Source: an uncultured Prevotella sp.
GTDB taxonomy: Bacteria; Bacteroidota; Bacteroidia; Bacteroidales; Bacteroidaceae
Direction of reading: 5' to 3'
Assembly: GCA_946402275.1 (NCBI GenBank)
Contig: CAMIVY010000001.1
Coordinates: forward strand, 209,624 to 273,623
Length of the DNA stretch: 64,000 bases
This document shows, one piece after another, positions 1-9,420 of the stretch; the stretch's first letter is position 1; each line of letters begins with the position of its first letter. A program made the position numbers and the translations under genes. Under the pieces are notes generated by a model. That model was not told the origin of the DNA. It did no database searches and saw nothing but the letters and a program-made list of their open reading frames with translations.

Positions 1-317
1 TAGTCTAGATCTGATAGATACTGGCAAGTAAAAACATTCTCTGCTACACACAAATAATATATTCCTTTTAAAGAATAATTACTATAACACTTTATTCCTT
101 TACCTCTTACTTCGTTTATAACCTGTTTTGAACTTGTTATGAAGACGCATGTGAAATCCTTATGATATTTATCCATGAACTCTATAAGATATTTAGAACC
201 CTCACGATAGGATTTACCATAATCTGCGCCAAAGACCCAACACTTTGATTTTACAGATAATATACTATTTAATGCACGAGCTATTATGCCGTAAAAGAAC
301 TTAAGCAAGTTATTCAT
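1..317 (-). CDS. CDP-glycerol/ribitol phosphotransferase-like protein (TagF family), N-terminal part
   Basis: The ATG lies at 317-315 and the frame stays open to the window edge, so only about 105 N-terminal residues are visible. The text WVFGADYGKSYREGSKYL followed by FTCVFITSS resembles the start of the CDP-glycerol glycerophosphotransferase catalytic domain (TagF/TarL family), which transfers polyol phosphate from a CDP-polyol. The ATG overlaps the TGA of the upstream epimerase gene, so the two are translationally coupled. The CDP-ribitol-type genes directly upstream make a ribitol-phosphate transferase the likely role; glycerol phosphate cannot be excluded. The C-terminal active site lies outside the window. 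Confidence 0.65.
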   Translation of the reverse strand, partial: MNNLLKFFYGIIARALNSILSVKSKCWVFGADYGKSYREGSKYLIEFMDKYHKDFTCVFITSSKQVINEVRGKGIKCYSNYSLKGIYYLCVAENVFTCQYLSDLD

Positions 318-982
318 TGTATAGCTTTTTTGAAAACTGAAATATTATCTTTATAATTCACAAGAGTTCCTTTAAAAATTGCACTTGTCCCTGCCACAAA
401 TCTGCTTGCGCCTATGGCTCTAAGCTTTCTGCCATTTTCTGGTGTTATATTACCATCTACTTCAAGTATTATATCTTCTCTACCCTCTCTTTTAAGTAAA
501 TCCGCAACCTTTTGAGCTTTACGCATTGTCGAAGGTACTATTTTTTGTCCTGCAAAACCTGGGTTCACCATCAAAAGATTAATACCGTCAATGTATTCTA
601 GCACTTCTTCAAGAGAACTTACTGGCGTAGCTGGATTAATCGCAAGAAAGCGTTTGCATCCATAAGGCTCGAGATAATCTAATGCGCGTTGGACTTGGAA
701 CGTACTTTCGTAATGTATTGATACACTATCAGTTGATGTCAATCCTATCCATTGAAATTTGTATTCCGGATCTTTTACCATCAAATGAATATCTAATGGA
801 ATTTTGGTAAGCTTTCTAAGACCTCTTATATAATCAACACCGAGGCCAAAATTAGGAACAAAAGTACCATCCATCATATCAATGTGAAGATAATCAATAC
901 CTTCTTCCTCAAAAATTTGAATTGTGTCTTTTAAATCAATGAGGTCAGAACACATCATTGATGCAGATATTTCACTTTTCAT
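314..982 (-). CDS. ribulose-phosphate 3-epimerase family protein
   Basis: 222 residues, normal for the family. Motifs: YLHIDMMDGTFVPNFG (metal and substrate residues), LDIHLMV, MVNPGFAGQ and the C-terminal phosphate site around LEVDGNIT, where most family members have DGG. The enzyme interconverts xylulose-5-P and ribulose-5-P. It starts 13 bp after the TarJ-like gene and its stop overlaps the TagF-like start. In this setting it probably feeds ribulose-5-P into CDP-ribitol synthesis and is not necessarily the housekeeping Rpe. The DGN change and the location suggest a dedicated paralogue. Confidence 0.85.
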   Translation of the reverse strand: MKSEISASMMCSDLIDLKDTIQIFEEEGIDYLHIDMMDGTFVPNFGLGVDYIRGLRKLTKIPLDIHLMVKDPEYKFQWIGLTSTDSVSIHYESTFQVQRALDYLEPYGCKRFLAINPATPVSSLEEVLEYIDGINLLMVNPGFAGQKIVPSTMRKAQKVADLLKREGREDIILEVDGNITPENGRKLRAIGASRFVAGTSAIFKGTLVNYKDNISVFKKAIQ

Positions 983-995
983 ATCTATTATTACA

Positions 996-2012
996 TTATC
1001 TATTCCAAATCGTCATCACCTTGCAATATGGCTCGTTGTGTTTTCGCATCAACTCAAATCCTTTCATCAGCTCTTCCTGTGCAAATTTGTGAGTAATTAA
1101 ACTCTCTGCCACAATTGCTTTGCTTGACAAAGCATCTACTACTTCAGTCCAATCAGAAGGATTCTTCCCATCGAAAGAAGAGTTCCAAGTACCAGCAAGA
1201 TGCAACTGTTTTCTAAGGATCTTCCAATATACAGATTGAATAATTGTTATGTCTCCACTCGGATTGCCCATCAATACTAGACTTCCACCTCTGTGTGTTG
1301 CACTTATGGCAAGTTCTATAGCATGGGGGGTTCCCACAGCTTCAAGCACAAAATCATATTCATTTACTTCTGTTGGCTCAATGCAGACCTCATAATTCAA
1401 TCCGCAATTCTCAACCATCTTTCTCTTATCTTCACTACGCCCAATTACAGTAACCGTTTCAGCACCAAACATTTTAGCCCACTGTCCCGCAGCAATTCCA
1501 ATCATGCCAGTTCCTATGATTCCTACCGACATTCCCCTTGAAACAATCCCCATCTTTATTGCATGTAATGCTACAGCAAAAGGTTCCATCATAGCAGCAA
1601 CCTCAAAAGGAATTGTATCTGGCAATTCTACTAGATTCCATACAGGGGCTGCTACATATTCTGCAAATGCGCCATTTCTACGAGAGCCAATATAATCGTA
1701 GTTGGAGCACATTTCATAATGTTTATCTTTACACGACTCACACTGACGGCATGGGATTAATGGGAATATTCCTACTGGTTTGCCAACGAGACGCGCATTT
1801 TCATGATCCACCACTGAGTGAACTATCCCAGAAAATTCATGTCCTGGAATAGTTGGAAAATGGTATGTTCCTTTGGTAAATACTCTAGGAACGTCTGAAC
1901 TACAAATACCAGCAGCCTTTACCTTTATTATTGCCCAACCACTCGGACATTCCGGCATTGGAACATCCTCATAGCGTATATCATCTACTGCATGGAGATT
2001 ATATGCTTTCAT
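996..2012 (-). CDS. zinc-dependent alcohol dehydrogenase, TarJ-like (ribulose-5-P reductase candidate)
   Basis: 338-residue medium-chain dehydrogenase. Catalytic zinc region GICSSDVPRVF and GHEFSG near residues 36-60; structural zinc cysteines in CRQCESCKDKHYEMC; Rossmann segment GIIGTGMIGIAAGQWAK. By sequence alone it resembles polyol-phosphate dehydrogenases such as galactitol-1-P dehydrogenase. Because it lies 9 bp downstream of a TarI-like gene, reduction of ribulose-5-P to ribitol-5-P (TarJ role) is the best inference. Substrate specificity cannot be read from the sequence. Confidence 0.7.
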   Translation of the reverse strand: MKAYNLHAVDDIRYEDVPMPECPSGWAIIKVKAAGICSSDVPRVFTKGTYHFPTIPGHEFSGIVHSVVDHENARLVGKPVGIFPLIPCRQCESCKDKHYEMCSNYDYIGSRRNGAFAEYVAAPVWNLVELPDTIPFEVAAMMEPFAVALHAIKMGIVSRGMSVGIIGTGMIGIAAGQWAKMFGAETVTVIGRSEDKRKMVENCGLNYEVCIEPTEVNEYDFVLEAVGTPHAIELAISATHRGGSLVLMGNPSGDITIIQSVYWKILRKQLHLAGTWNSSFDGKNPSDWTEVVDALSSKAIVAESLITHKFAQEELMKGFELMRKHNEPYCKVMTIWNR

Positions 2013-2021
2013 CCTCCTGGT

Positions 2022-2717
2022 CTATTTATTATTAATTATAGCTTCGTAATTTGAAAGATCCTCAAGTGTCGTAATCTTAAAATTCATCGGGTCGCCTTCT
2101 ATCATTTGACAATCAAGACCAGCTTTAAATGCGATCTCTGTACTACCATTTATTTTCAAGAGGTCTTCTTTAGGCATCTCGTCGTGTACTTTAATATATT
2201 TTCCAAATCGGAACGCCTCGGGTGCTTGTCCACACCACAGATGATTTCTGTTTAATAGAGACTTTATCTTTTTTCCGTCTTCACTTAAATAAATAGTATC
2301 CTTAACTGGGATTACAGGCATTACAGCATCTGCTTGATTACATCCATTATAGCAGCGTTCAATGAGCTCATTACTAACCAATGGGCGTGCTGCATCATGT
2401 ATTAAGACAATGTCATTATCTTTATACCCGTTCTCTTTTACAACCTTCAAAGAATTATAGATTGAATACTGTCGAGTCTCACCTGCCTGTGCATAATAGA
2501 CTGGTTTTTGGGGCTTTAGATTTTCGACCAAATTTTTTACAAAATTCTTCCATTCTTCCGCCACCGCTATAACAAGTGCATCAGTTTGTTTGTTATTTAA
2601 AAAAATACTAATACAATAACTGATAATTGGATGTCCATTAACTTCAACATATTGTTTGGGCTGATTTAAGCCCATACGAGATCCTATACCACCAGAAAGT
2701 ATTATTGATATATTCAT
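2022..2717 (-). CDS. tarI: ribitol-5-phosphate cytidylyltransferase-like protein (TarI/IspD family)
   Basis: 231 residues. N-terminal CTP-binding loop ILSGGIGSRMG, PKQY lysine, HDAARP motif, then WCGQAPEAF and GDPMNFKITT. The last motif resembles TarI (GN.INFKITT) more than IspD. It makes CDP-ribitol from CTP and ribitol-5-P. Its ATG overlaps the flippase stop by 4 bp and the TarJ-like gene follows after 9 bp, matching the TarI-TarJ pairing known from wall teichoic acid loci. IspD is the alternative, but an isoprenoid gene in a polysaccharide operon beside TarJ- and TagF-like genes is unlikely. Confidence 0.8.
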   Translation of the reverse strand: MNISIILSGGIGSRMGLNQPKQYVEVNGHPIISYCISIFLNNKQTDALVIAVAEEWKNFVKNLVENLKPQKPVYYAQAGETRQYSIYNSLKVVKENGYKDNDIVLIHDAARPLVSNELIERCYNGCNQADAVMPVIPVKDTIYLSEDGKKIKSLLNRNHLWCGQAPEAFRFGKYIKVHDEMPKEDLLKINGSTEIAFKAGLDCQMIEGDPMNFKITTLEDLSNYEAIINNK

Positions 2718-4246
2718 AATAAATTATTTATTTTTTTTCTAATTATCGTTGTCAAAAAAACACGTTCATCTTTATATAATCCTATAAAATAAACAGATAA
2801 TAGAGTAGAGCCTACTGTAACAACAGAAACAAGGATAAAAGAAAATATAGACTCATCAACATGTGTATACATAATAATTGGTAGTAATGATGATGTTATA
2901 CTCACACATAAAACATTTCCAATTACTTTACAGAAGAATTCTCCAACTCCAAATTTCACATATTTGTTTACAATGATTATTCTCGCAAACATTATCAGAA
3001 TCTCTATTAATACAGCAATAATATATGTTGCCTCTACTGGTGCACCCAAATAAAAAGAAATATATGACAAAACAAATATTGATAAAGCAAGACTTCCTAT
3101 AACAATTTGATATTTCATTATCTTTCCTGTTGCCATAGATACTGTAAACAAGCCCGTTGTCAAAACGGAAATCAATGCACATACTATTGTTAGCCTTGAA
3201 AAAACTACAGTGTGTTCCGGAACTATTTTCAACCACAATTTTAGGATTATTGGTGTTTCAATAATTATAGGTAAAGATATAAGTAGCATTAAATAAAACG
3301 AAAAACGTGCACCCTTAAAGACCAAACCATTCATCTTATCTATTTCTCCACTTGCATAAGACTTTGTTATTTGAGGATTAATAGCTGTTGTAAAACTTGT
3401 CGTAAACTGTGAGACTGCACTATTTACCTGCGTTGCAATCCCTCTTGCAGCATTTACTGTTACTCCGAAAAAAAGATTTATAAGCAAGTTGACACCATGG
3501 TTATTTAAAACACCGGCACCTGCGCCGAACATATTCCAAGATGCCATTGAGAATATTTCACGTAATAAACCATTATCTATTCGCATTCTATATTTGCACT
3601 CTTTAAAATGCCTTGAGCAATATAATTCATAACAAACTCTAATAACAACTGACACAATGAATAACATTACTCCATAAAAAATAAGTCTATCTTCTTTTAT
3701 GAAATATAGCAATAATACAGAAAAAAGCTTAAGCATTACCTCTAAAATACTAATGTAAGCAAAAGCCGTCATCTTTTCATGAGCTATAATACACCCATTA
3801 TATGGAATATTTATCAAATTAACAACAAATGTAAATGCCGAACATTGTAAAACCCAATTTGCCGCTATTAATCTAGAATCTGGAATCTGCATCTTATAAT
3901 TGAGAAACCATATCCCCACGATTTCAATCAATAATAGAATTAGAAGCGCCAGCAATATCATGACATTTACAGAGGTATAAAAAACCTTATGTAATTTTTC
4001 ATCATTATTACGCCCTATTTCTATAGTTATAAAACGACTTATTGCATTTGAGAGAGAGCCTGACAAAACAGTAAACAATGTCACAAAACCACCAACCACA
4101 TTATAAATACCATAATCATCAACTCCCAATGTCTCAAGTATTACTCTTGACATATATAAGTTTACGATCATGATAAATATCATTCGTATATATAACACAA
4201 GGGTGTTTTTTGCTATTGTTTTTCCGTTTGTTTTTTCTACTTCCAT
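2714..4246 (-). CDS. Wzx-type oligosaccharide flippase
   Basis: 510-residue polytopic inner-membrane protein with about 12-14 hydrophobic segments. The N-terminus (LYIRMIFIMIVNLYMSRVIL, then GVDDYGIYNVVGG) is typical of Bacteroidales polysaccharide biosynthesis/MATE-superfamily flippases. It would move undecaprenyl-linked repeat units across the inner membrane. Its stop overlaps the tarI start. The segment is more AT-rich than the wecC-gmd genes upstream, as is usual for strain-variable capsule genes. No polymerase (Wzy) is seen in the window; it may lie past the left edge. Confidence 0.85.
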   Translation of the reverse strand: MEVEKTNGKTIAKNTLVLYIRMIFIMIVNLYMSRVILETLGVDDYGIYNVVGGFVTLFTVLSGSLSNAISRFITIEIGRNNDEKLHKVFYTSVNVMILLALLILLLIEIVGIWFLNYKMQIPDSRLIAANWVLQCSAFTFVVNLINIPYNGCIIAHEKMTAFAYISILEVMLKLFSVLLLYFIKEDRLIFYGVMLFIVSVVIRVCYELYCSRHFKECKYRMRIDNGLLREIFSMASWNMFGAGAGVLNNHGVNLLINLFFGVTVNAARGIATQVNSAVSQFTTSFTTAINPQITKSYASGEIDKMNGLVFKGARFSFYLMLLISLPIIIETPIILKLWLKIVPEHTVVFSRLTIVCALISVLTTGLFTVSMATGKIMKYQIVIGSLALSIFVLSYISFYLGAPVEATYIIAVLIEILIMFARIIIVNKYVKFGVGEFFCKVIGNVLCVSITSSLLPIIMYTHVDESIFSFILVSVVTVGSTLLSVYFIGLYKDERVFLTTIIRKKINNLL

Positions 4247-4356
4247 TTATTCCTAACTGTTGAAAAGTGATTCAAAATAATGGTAATGTTAACGCACACT
4301 AAATCTTGTAGAACCAAAATTCTGTCATACCTTGCATTTATTATGAAATAAAAATG

Positions 4357-4409
4357 CTGCGTGTGGCAGTATCGAACTGCATACTAATGTATCACCTGTG
4401 CACACGCAG
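4357..4409 (-). ncRNA. compact three-way-junction hairpin, tRNA T-arm-like; possible terminator
   Basis: Read on the minus strand, a 9-bp stem CTGCGTGTG/CACACGCAG encloses an 8-nt strand, a 4-bp hairpin ATAC-ATTA-GTAT and a 4-bp hairpin GCAG-TTCGATA-CTGC. The last two helices abut the closing stem with no linker. The TTCGATA loop closed by G-C looks like a tRNA T-arm. CATTTTTATTT follows, so the element could be a branched intrinsic terminator between wecC and the flippase. Too short for a tRNA gene. Confidence 0.4.
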
Positions 4410-4419
4410 TGCCTTGTAA

Positions 4420-5643
4420 TTAAATGTGATAAACACCTTCAAGAGGGCAAATGTTATGGCAATCCAAAATTACCTTACCCTTAAGTTTGTCCCAATTTTG
4501 CTTGATGTGGTCGTGTTTCACCATAATGACAACCATATCTACCTCGTCCAAGAACTGGTCGAAGTCCAGAATCTGGTTCTTCACAATCTCCTTCTGCGTG
4601 AAGAAGGGATCGAAGGTCTTAAGAGGACGTGCCAAGTGGCGCTCCTGAATATCTATCATCTGGAGTGTGGGACTTTCACGGATATCATCCACATTCTCTT
4701 TATAAGTCAGACCATAGAGACCAACACGACGGTTATCTGTAATGTTGTGCTCTTCCATAATCTCGTGGATACGCTCAAGCACAAAGACAGGCTGGTAGTC
4801 GTTGGTCTTCATACTTTCGTCAATAACCTTAGCAAGCTGAGGATAGTCACCCACGAGGAACCAAGGGTCAACGGAGATGCAGTGACCTCCAACACCAGGA
4901 CCAGGTTGCAAGATGTTCACGCGAGGATGCATATTACAGATCTTGATGATTTCATACACATCCATATTATCGTGACGGCAAATGCGGCTCAACTCATTGG
5001 CGAAAGCGATGTTCACAGCACGATAGGTATTCTCTACCACCTTGGTCATTTCAGCGGTACGGATGTCGGTAACGACAATCTCACCCTGACAGAAAGAAGC
5101 GTAATAGCTCTTTACTTTCTCACCAATCTCCTTGGAGTCTGCACCAATGGTACGGTTGTTATGCAGCAACTCATAAACCATGTTGCCGGGGATGATACGC
5201 TCAGGAGCGTGAACCAGATTGATATCCTCTCCAATCTTGAAGCCGTTGGCCTCAATAACAGGGCGCACGAACTTATCAATAGTTCCAGGGCTAACTGTTG
5301 ATTCAACAACTACAGTTGCGCCTTTGGGGCATACCTTCATCACTTCCTTCACGGCTGCTACCACATAGCAAGCGTCAACTTTCTTGCTGAACTTGTCGTA
5401 AGGAGTAGGAACAGAGACAATGTACATATCCGTCTTTTGATACTCTGTGGTGAACTTGATGCCAGCCTTTACAGCGGCCTGGAAAAGCTCGTCAAGACCA
5501 TCTTCTTTGAAGGTTGTTTTACCTGCGTTGAGTGTTGCCACTAACTCTTTGTTGTAGTCTGTACCTATGACCTCTACACCGTGAGAAGCCATCATTAATG
5601 CTGTGGGCAATCCAATATAGCCCAGTCCAATTACGTTAATCAT
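4420..5643 (-). CDS. wecC: UDP-N-acetyl-D-mannosamine dehydrogenase
   Basis: 407 residues. NAD-binding GLGYIGLPTALMMASHG at the N-terminus, HAPERIIPGNMV in the middle, and the catalytic cysteine in GVGGHCISVDPWFL. It oxidises UDP-ManNAc to UDP-ManNAcA. The HAPER and GGHCISVDPWF forms separate it from UDP-glucose dehydrogenase; the window's true Ugd is at 36808-38121. It lies 64 bp after wecB, the previous step of the pathway, in the same orientation. Confidence 0.93.
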   Translation of the reverse strand: MINVIGLGYIGLPTALMMASHGVEVIGTDYNKELVATLNAGKTTFKEDGLDELFQAAVKAGIKFTTEYQKTDMYIVSVPTPYDKFSKKVDACYVVAAVKEVMKVCPKGATVVVESTVSPGTIDKFVRPVIEANGFKIGEDINLVHAPERIIPGNMVYELLHNNRTIGADSKEIGEKVKSYYASFCQGEIVVTDIRTAEMTKVVENTYRAVNIAFANELSRICRHDNMDVYEIIKICNMHPRVNILQPGPGVGGHCISVDPWFLVGDYPQLAKVIDESMKTNDYQPVFVLERIHEIMEEHNITDNRRVGLYGLTYKENVDDIRESPTLQMIDIQERHLARPLKTFDPFFTQKEIVKNQILDFDQFLDEVDMVVIMVKHDHIKQNWDKLKGKVILDCHNICPLEGVYHI

Positions 5644-5707
5644 ATTGCTATAAATTATTAATTCGTGTTAAAACGTTAATTTGTTAACCGTTAATTGTTC
5701 CAAGTTT

Positions 5708-6883
5708 TCATTTCACTTCGTAACGGTCAACAGTTTCACCATTCAGGGCACGTACAATGCGGCTGCAAGCTTTGCCGTCACCATAGGGGTTCACGGCTTT
5801 GCTCATCTTCTCGTATGCTACCGCATCATCAAGGAGGGTGCTGACTTCATTTACAATCAAATCGTGATTGGTGCCCACCAGATGTACAGTCCCGCTCTTC
5901 AATGCTTCCGGACGCTCGGTAGTGTCACGCATCACGAGTACGGGTTTTCCTAAACCGGGGGCTTCCTCCTGAATGCCGCCTGAGTCGGTGAGTACGACAG
6001 TACTCTTCTCCATCAGATAGACGAACTCCAAGTACTGCAATGGCTCAATGAAGAAGAAGTTCGGACGAGTTAAGTCCTCACCAAACACTTCGTGAATGGG
6101 CTTGCGCACATTGGGGTTCAGGTGCATCGGATATACAAAGTCCACATCAGGATAATTCTCGCTGAGGTCTTTCATAGCTGTCACCATAGAGATAAAGCCA
6201 TCACCGAAGTTCTCTCTTCTATGTCCAGTGATGAGTACAAGCTTCTTGCCGCCGTCAAGCCGAGTTACGTCGTAACCGGCATTCTTGAGCACATTGATTT
6301 GCTCGTCTGCAAGAGCTTTGTCAGTCTTCAGTTTATCAACCACCATGTGAAGGGCATCAATTACGGTGTTGCCAGTGACAAAGATCTGACCATGCGCTTT
6401 TTCTTCCTGTAGGTTCTTCTCACTCAGGGGTGTAGGGGCAAAGTCGTAAGTAGCAATACGGCCAGTAATCTGGCGGTTCATCTCCTCAGGCCAAGGGCTG
6501 TAGATGTTATGTGTACGCAGGCCTGCCTCCACGTGACCTACAGGAATCTGCTGGTAGAAGGCTGCCATGGCAGCAGCTGTGCTGGTGGTGGTATCACCGT
6601 GGACAAGCACCACATCGGGTTTGCACTCGTTGAACACATCGCGCATGCCTGTGAGCACACGGGCAGTGACATCATAGAGGTCCTGTCCCTGCTTCATGAT
6701 GTTCAGGTCGTAATCGGGCTTCACATCAAAGATGGTGAGCACCTGGTCCAGCATCTCACGGTGCTGACCTGTTACACACACTATAGTCTCAAACTCTGTA
6801 GGGTGCTTCTGGAACTCCTTCACCAGAGGGCACATCTTAATTGCTTCGGGTCTTGTGCCAAAGACCAACATTACTTTCTTCAT
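5708..6883 (-). CDS. wecB: UDP-N-acetylglucosamine 2-epimerase (non-hydrolysing)
   Basis: 391 residues. Starts with VMLVFGTRPEAIKMCPLV and contains HVEAGLRT, the ITGHRREN motif and DSGGIQEEAPGLGKPVLV, all hallmarks of the GT-B-fold non-hydrolysing epimerase. It converts UDP-GlcNAc to UDP-ManNAc for WecC. It follows fcl after 19 bp, so the gmd-fcl-wecB-wecC block is probably co-transcribed. Confidence 0.95.
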   Translation of the reverse strand: MKKVMLVFGTRPEAIKMCPLVKEFQKHPTEFETIVCVTGQHREMLDQVLTIFDVKPDYDLNIMKQGQDLYDVTARVLTGMRDVFNECKPDVVLVHGDTTTSTAAAMAAFYQQIPVGHVEAGLRTHNIYSPWPEEMNRQITGRIATYDFAPTPLSEKNLQEEKAHGQIFVTGNTVIDALHMVVDKLKTDKALADEQINVLKNAGYDVTRLDGGKKLVLITGHRRENFGDGFISMVTAMKDLSENYPDVDFVYPMHLNPNVRKPIHEVFGEDLTRPNFFFIEPLQYLEFVYLMEKSTVVLTDSGGIQEEAPGLGKPVLVMRDTTERPEALKSGTVHLVGTNHDLIVNEVSTLLDDAVAYEKMSKAVNPYGDGKACSRIVRALNGETVDRYEVK

Positions 6884-6902
6884 ATATCGTCAATGAATAT
6901 GC

Positions 6903-8072
6903 CTAATTTAAACTATCCTTATACCAATCAAACAGTTTCTGGACACCTTCGTCTATTTCCACTTTGTGCGTCCAACCCAGAGAATGCAGCTTGCTCACGT
7001 CAATGAGCTTGCGCATAGTGCCATCAGGCTTGCTGGCATCAAAGGCTACTTCACCCTCAAAGCCAACGGCATTGACTACCAGTTCGCTCAGCTCACGGAT
7101 GGTGAGCTCCTTGCCTGTGCCCACATTGATGTGGCAGTTGCGGATTTCGCCCAGGCTGGGGATGTAGCCGCCACGGCCGGTACTGTGGTTGCGGTCAACC
7201 ACTCCGTCTGCAGCCACACCATAGTGCACGCTGGAGTATTTCTCTATACCAATGATGTCACTGAAGTTCACGTTCAGCAGCACATGGACTGAGGCATCTG
7301 CCATATCTTCGCTCCACAGGAATTCACGGAGGGGTGTTCCTGTACCCCAAAGGGTTACTTTATTATTCTCAATACCGTACTTTGCAAGCACATTAAGAAT
7401 GTCTTCCTTAGAAGCATCGCCATTCACGCCCTCCACTGGTCGCTTATTCAAGTCAATGGCTATCTTGTCCCAGGCATCATCATGGATGAGCTTTGCCAAA
7501 TACACCTTGCGCATCATGGCGGGCATGACATGGCTGTTCTCCAGATGGAAGTTGTCGTTGGGACCATACAGGTTGGTGGGCATCACGGCAATGTAGTTGG
7601 TGCCGTACTGCAGGTTGTAGCTCTCGCACATCTTCAGGCCAGCAATCTTGGCAATGGCATACTCCTCATTGGTGTACTCCAGCGGGCTGGTCAGGAGGCA
7701 GTCCTCTTTCATAGGCTGAGGTGCATTCTTGGGATAGATGCAGGTGCTACCCAGGAAGAGGAGTTTTTTCACCCCATGTGCGTAAGCTTCGCTGATGACG
7801 TTACATTGAATCTTCATGTTCATCATGATGAAGTCAGCACGATACAGTGAATTTGCCATGATGCCGCCCACAAAGGCTGCCGCCAGCACCACTGCATCCG
7901 GTTTCTCCTCATCAAAGAACTGCTTGACAGCCACTTGGTCTGTTAAGTCTAGTTCTTTGTGGCTCCGGCCAACAAGGTTGGTGTAACCACGCTGCAGCAG
8001 GTTGTTCCAAATAGCAGAACCAACCAAGCCGTTGTGGCCAGCCACATATATCTTTGTGTCTTTACTCAACAT
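6903..8072 (-). CDS. fcl: GDP-L-fucose synthase
   Basis: 389 residues. SDR-type Rossmann start KIYVAGHNGLVGSAI, GSTCIYP serine and catalytic YAIAK. It converts GDP-4-keto-6-deoxymannose to GDP-L-fucose, using the product of Gmd encoded just upstream. It is longer than the ~320-residue enterobacterial enzyme because of an insert around residues 205-300; I believe such long forms are common in Bacteroidales. Gap to gmd is 26 bp. Confidence 0.95.
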   Translation of the reverse strand: MLSKDTKIYVAGHNGLVGSAIWNNLLQRGYTNLVGRSHKELDLTDQVAVKQFFDEEKPDAVVLAAAFVGGIMANSLYRADFIMMNMKIQCNVISEAYAHGVKKLLFLGSTCIYPKNAPQPMKEDCLLTSPLEYTNEEYAIAKIAGLKMCESYNLQYGTNYIAVMPTNLYGPNDNFHLENSHVMPAMMRKVYLAKLIHDDAWDKIAIDLNKRPVEGVNGDASKEDILNVLAKYGIENNKVTLWGTGTPLREFLWSEDMADASVHVLLNVNFSDIIGIEKYSSVHYGVAADGVVDRNHSTGRGGYIPSLGEIRNCHINVGTGKELTIRELSELVVNAVGFEGEVAFDASKPDGTMRKLIDVSKLHSLGWTHKVEIDEGVQKLFDWYKDSLN

Positions 8073-8098
8073 AGTTTCGTAATTCCGTTAGCACGCTA

Positions 8099-9205
8099 TT
8101 ACTTTACGATTCCCTTTTCGAGGTACTCGGCGAGGTTAGTGCGCACCTTGGCAGCAGCACCTTCTGCGGCTACCTTAGCAATATCATGTTCAACCATGAT
8201 CTTCACCAACTCCTCAAAGCTGGTCTTATTAGGATTCCAGCCCAACTTAGCTTTAGCCTTAGTAGGATCACCCCAAAGGTTAACCACATCTGTGGGACGA
8301 TAGAAATCTTCGCTAACAGCGACAACGACCTTACCAATCAAGTTTTCAAGACCTTTGACAACAATGCCCTTTTCATTGATACCTTCGCCCTCGAACTTCA
8401 ATTCAATGCCTGCATGTTTGAAAGCAAGTTCCGTGAATTCACGGACAGAGTGCTGAACACCTGTAGCAATCACGAAGTCTTCAGGTTTGTCCTGCTGAAG
8501 AATGAGCCACATGCATTCTACATAATCCTTGGCATAACCCCAGTCACGCAGAGAGTCCATATTACCCAAATACAGGCAGTCCTGTAATCCCTGAGAGATA
8601 CGGGCTGCGGCAAGAGTAATCTTACGTGTGACAAAAGTCTCACCACGGCGCTCAGACTCGTGATTGAACAGAATACCAGAACAGCAGTACATATTGTATG
8701 CCTCACGGTACTCTTTGACAATCCAGAAGCCATACTGCTTGGCCACAGCGTAAGGGCTATAGGGATGGAAGGGCGTGTTCTCATTCTGAGGAACTTCTTC
8801 TACTTTGCCATACAGTTCAGAAGTGCTTGCCTGATAGATACGACAGGTTTCTGTCATACCCAACTGGCGCACAGCCTCCAAAATACGCAGCACACCTACG
8901 GCATCGACATCAGCCGTAAACTCAGGAGAGTCGAAACTCACCTGAACATGGCTCTGTGCTGCAAGGTTGTAGATCTCGTCAGGACATACCTTACCGATAA
9001 CGCCCAAAACACTCATGGAGTCACCCAGGTCTGCATAGTGCAGATGGAAATGGGGAGTACCCTCCAAATGTGCTATACGCTCACGGAAGTCCACAGAACT
9101 TCTGCGGATGGTTCCATGCACGTCATATCCTTTTTCCAACAAAAACTCGGCCAGATAACTACCATCTTGGCCCGTAATTCCAGTAATTAGTGCTGTTTTT
9201 TTCAT
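8099..9205 (-). CDS. gmd: GDP-mannose 4,6-dehydratase
   Basis: 368 residues. N-terminal [19 protein letters not shown], the TIRRSS loop, active-site YSPYAVAK and [16 protein letters not shown]. It makes GDP-4-keto-6-deoxy-D-mannose from GDP-mannose. It is the first gene of the 9.2-kb minus-strand polysaccharide block and is preceded by a long leader with a palindrome at 9357-9379. Confidence 0.96.
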   Translation of the reverse strand: MKKTALITGITGQDGSYLAEFLLEKGYDVHGTIRRSSVDFRERIAHLEGTPHFHLHYADLGDSMSVLGVIGKVCPDEIYNLAAQSHVQVSFDSPEFTADVDAVGVLRILEAVRQLGMTETCRIYQASTSELYGKVEEVPQNENTPFHPYSPYAVAKQYGFWIVKEYREAYNMYCCSGILFNHESERRGETFVTRKITLAAARISQGLQDCLYLGNMDSLRDWGYAKDYVECMWLILQQDKPEDFVIATGVQHSVREFTELAFKHAGIELKFEGEGINEKGIVVKGLENLIGKVVVAVSEDFYRPTDVVNLWGDPTKAKAKLGWNPNKTSFEELVKIMVEHDIAKVAAEGAAAKVRTNLAEYLEKGIVK

Positions 9206-9356
9206 TATATAATCTTGATAAAGGGGCAGGATTATCAGGATAATGTAATTCTTATGAGAGCCCTAGATAAGACGCCCCATACAATAATTTTTTAATATTT
9301 GCCTCGCTGCAGCATCTGTAAATCTCCAATTTTAATTCCTCTTCGTTGATCCTTTC

Positions 9357-9386
9357 GGTTAATCCCGCGCGGATTAACCAAATTTA
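9357..9386 (-). promoter_or_regulatory. candidate gmd promoter with 9-bp palindrome over the start site
   Basis: On the minus strand TAAATTTG (9386-9379) fits the Bacteroidota -7 consensus. It runs directly into the inverted repeat GGTTAATCC-N5-GGATTAACC (9379-9357), which would overlap the transcription start. The palindrome could be an operator or a 5'-end hairpin. The leader to gmd would be about 170 nt. No clear -33 TTTG at the expected spacing. Confidence 0.35.
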
Positions 9387-9420
9387 AGCACAATATATTC
9401 TTTGGGAAATCTAAATTTAT

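Noticed and set aside
4357..4409. Complete tRNA gene
   Set aside because: At 53 nt it lacks a D arm and a proper anticodon arm; only the T-arm-like hairpin matches.
4426..5301. 291-codon open frame on the plus strand
   Set aside because: Antisense shadow of wecC.
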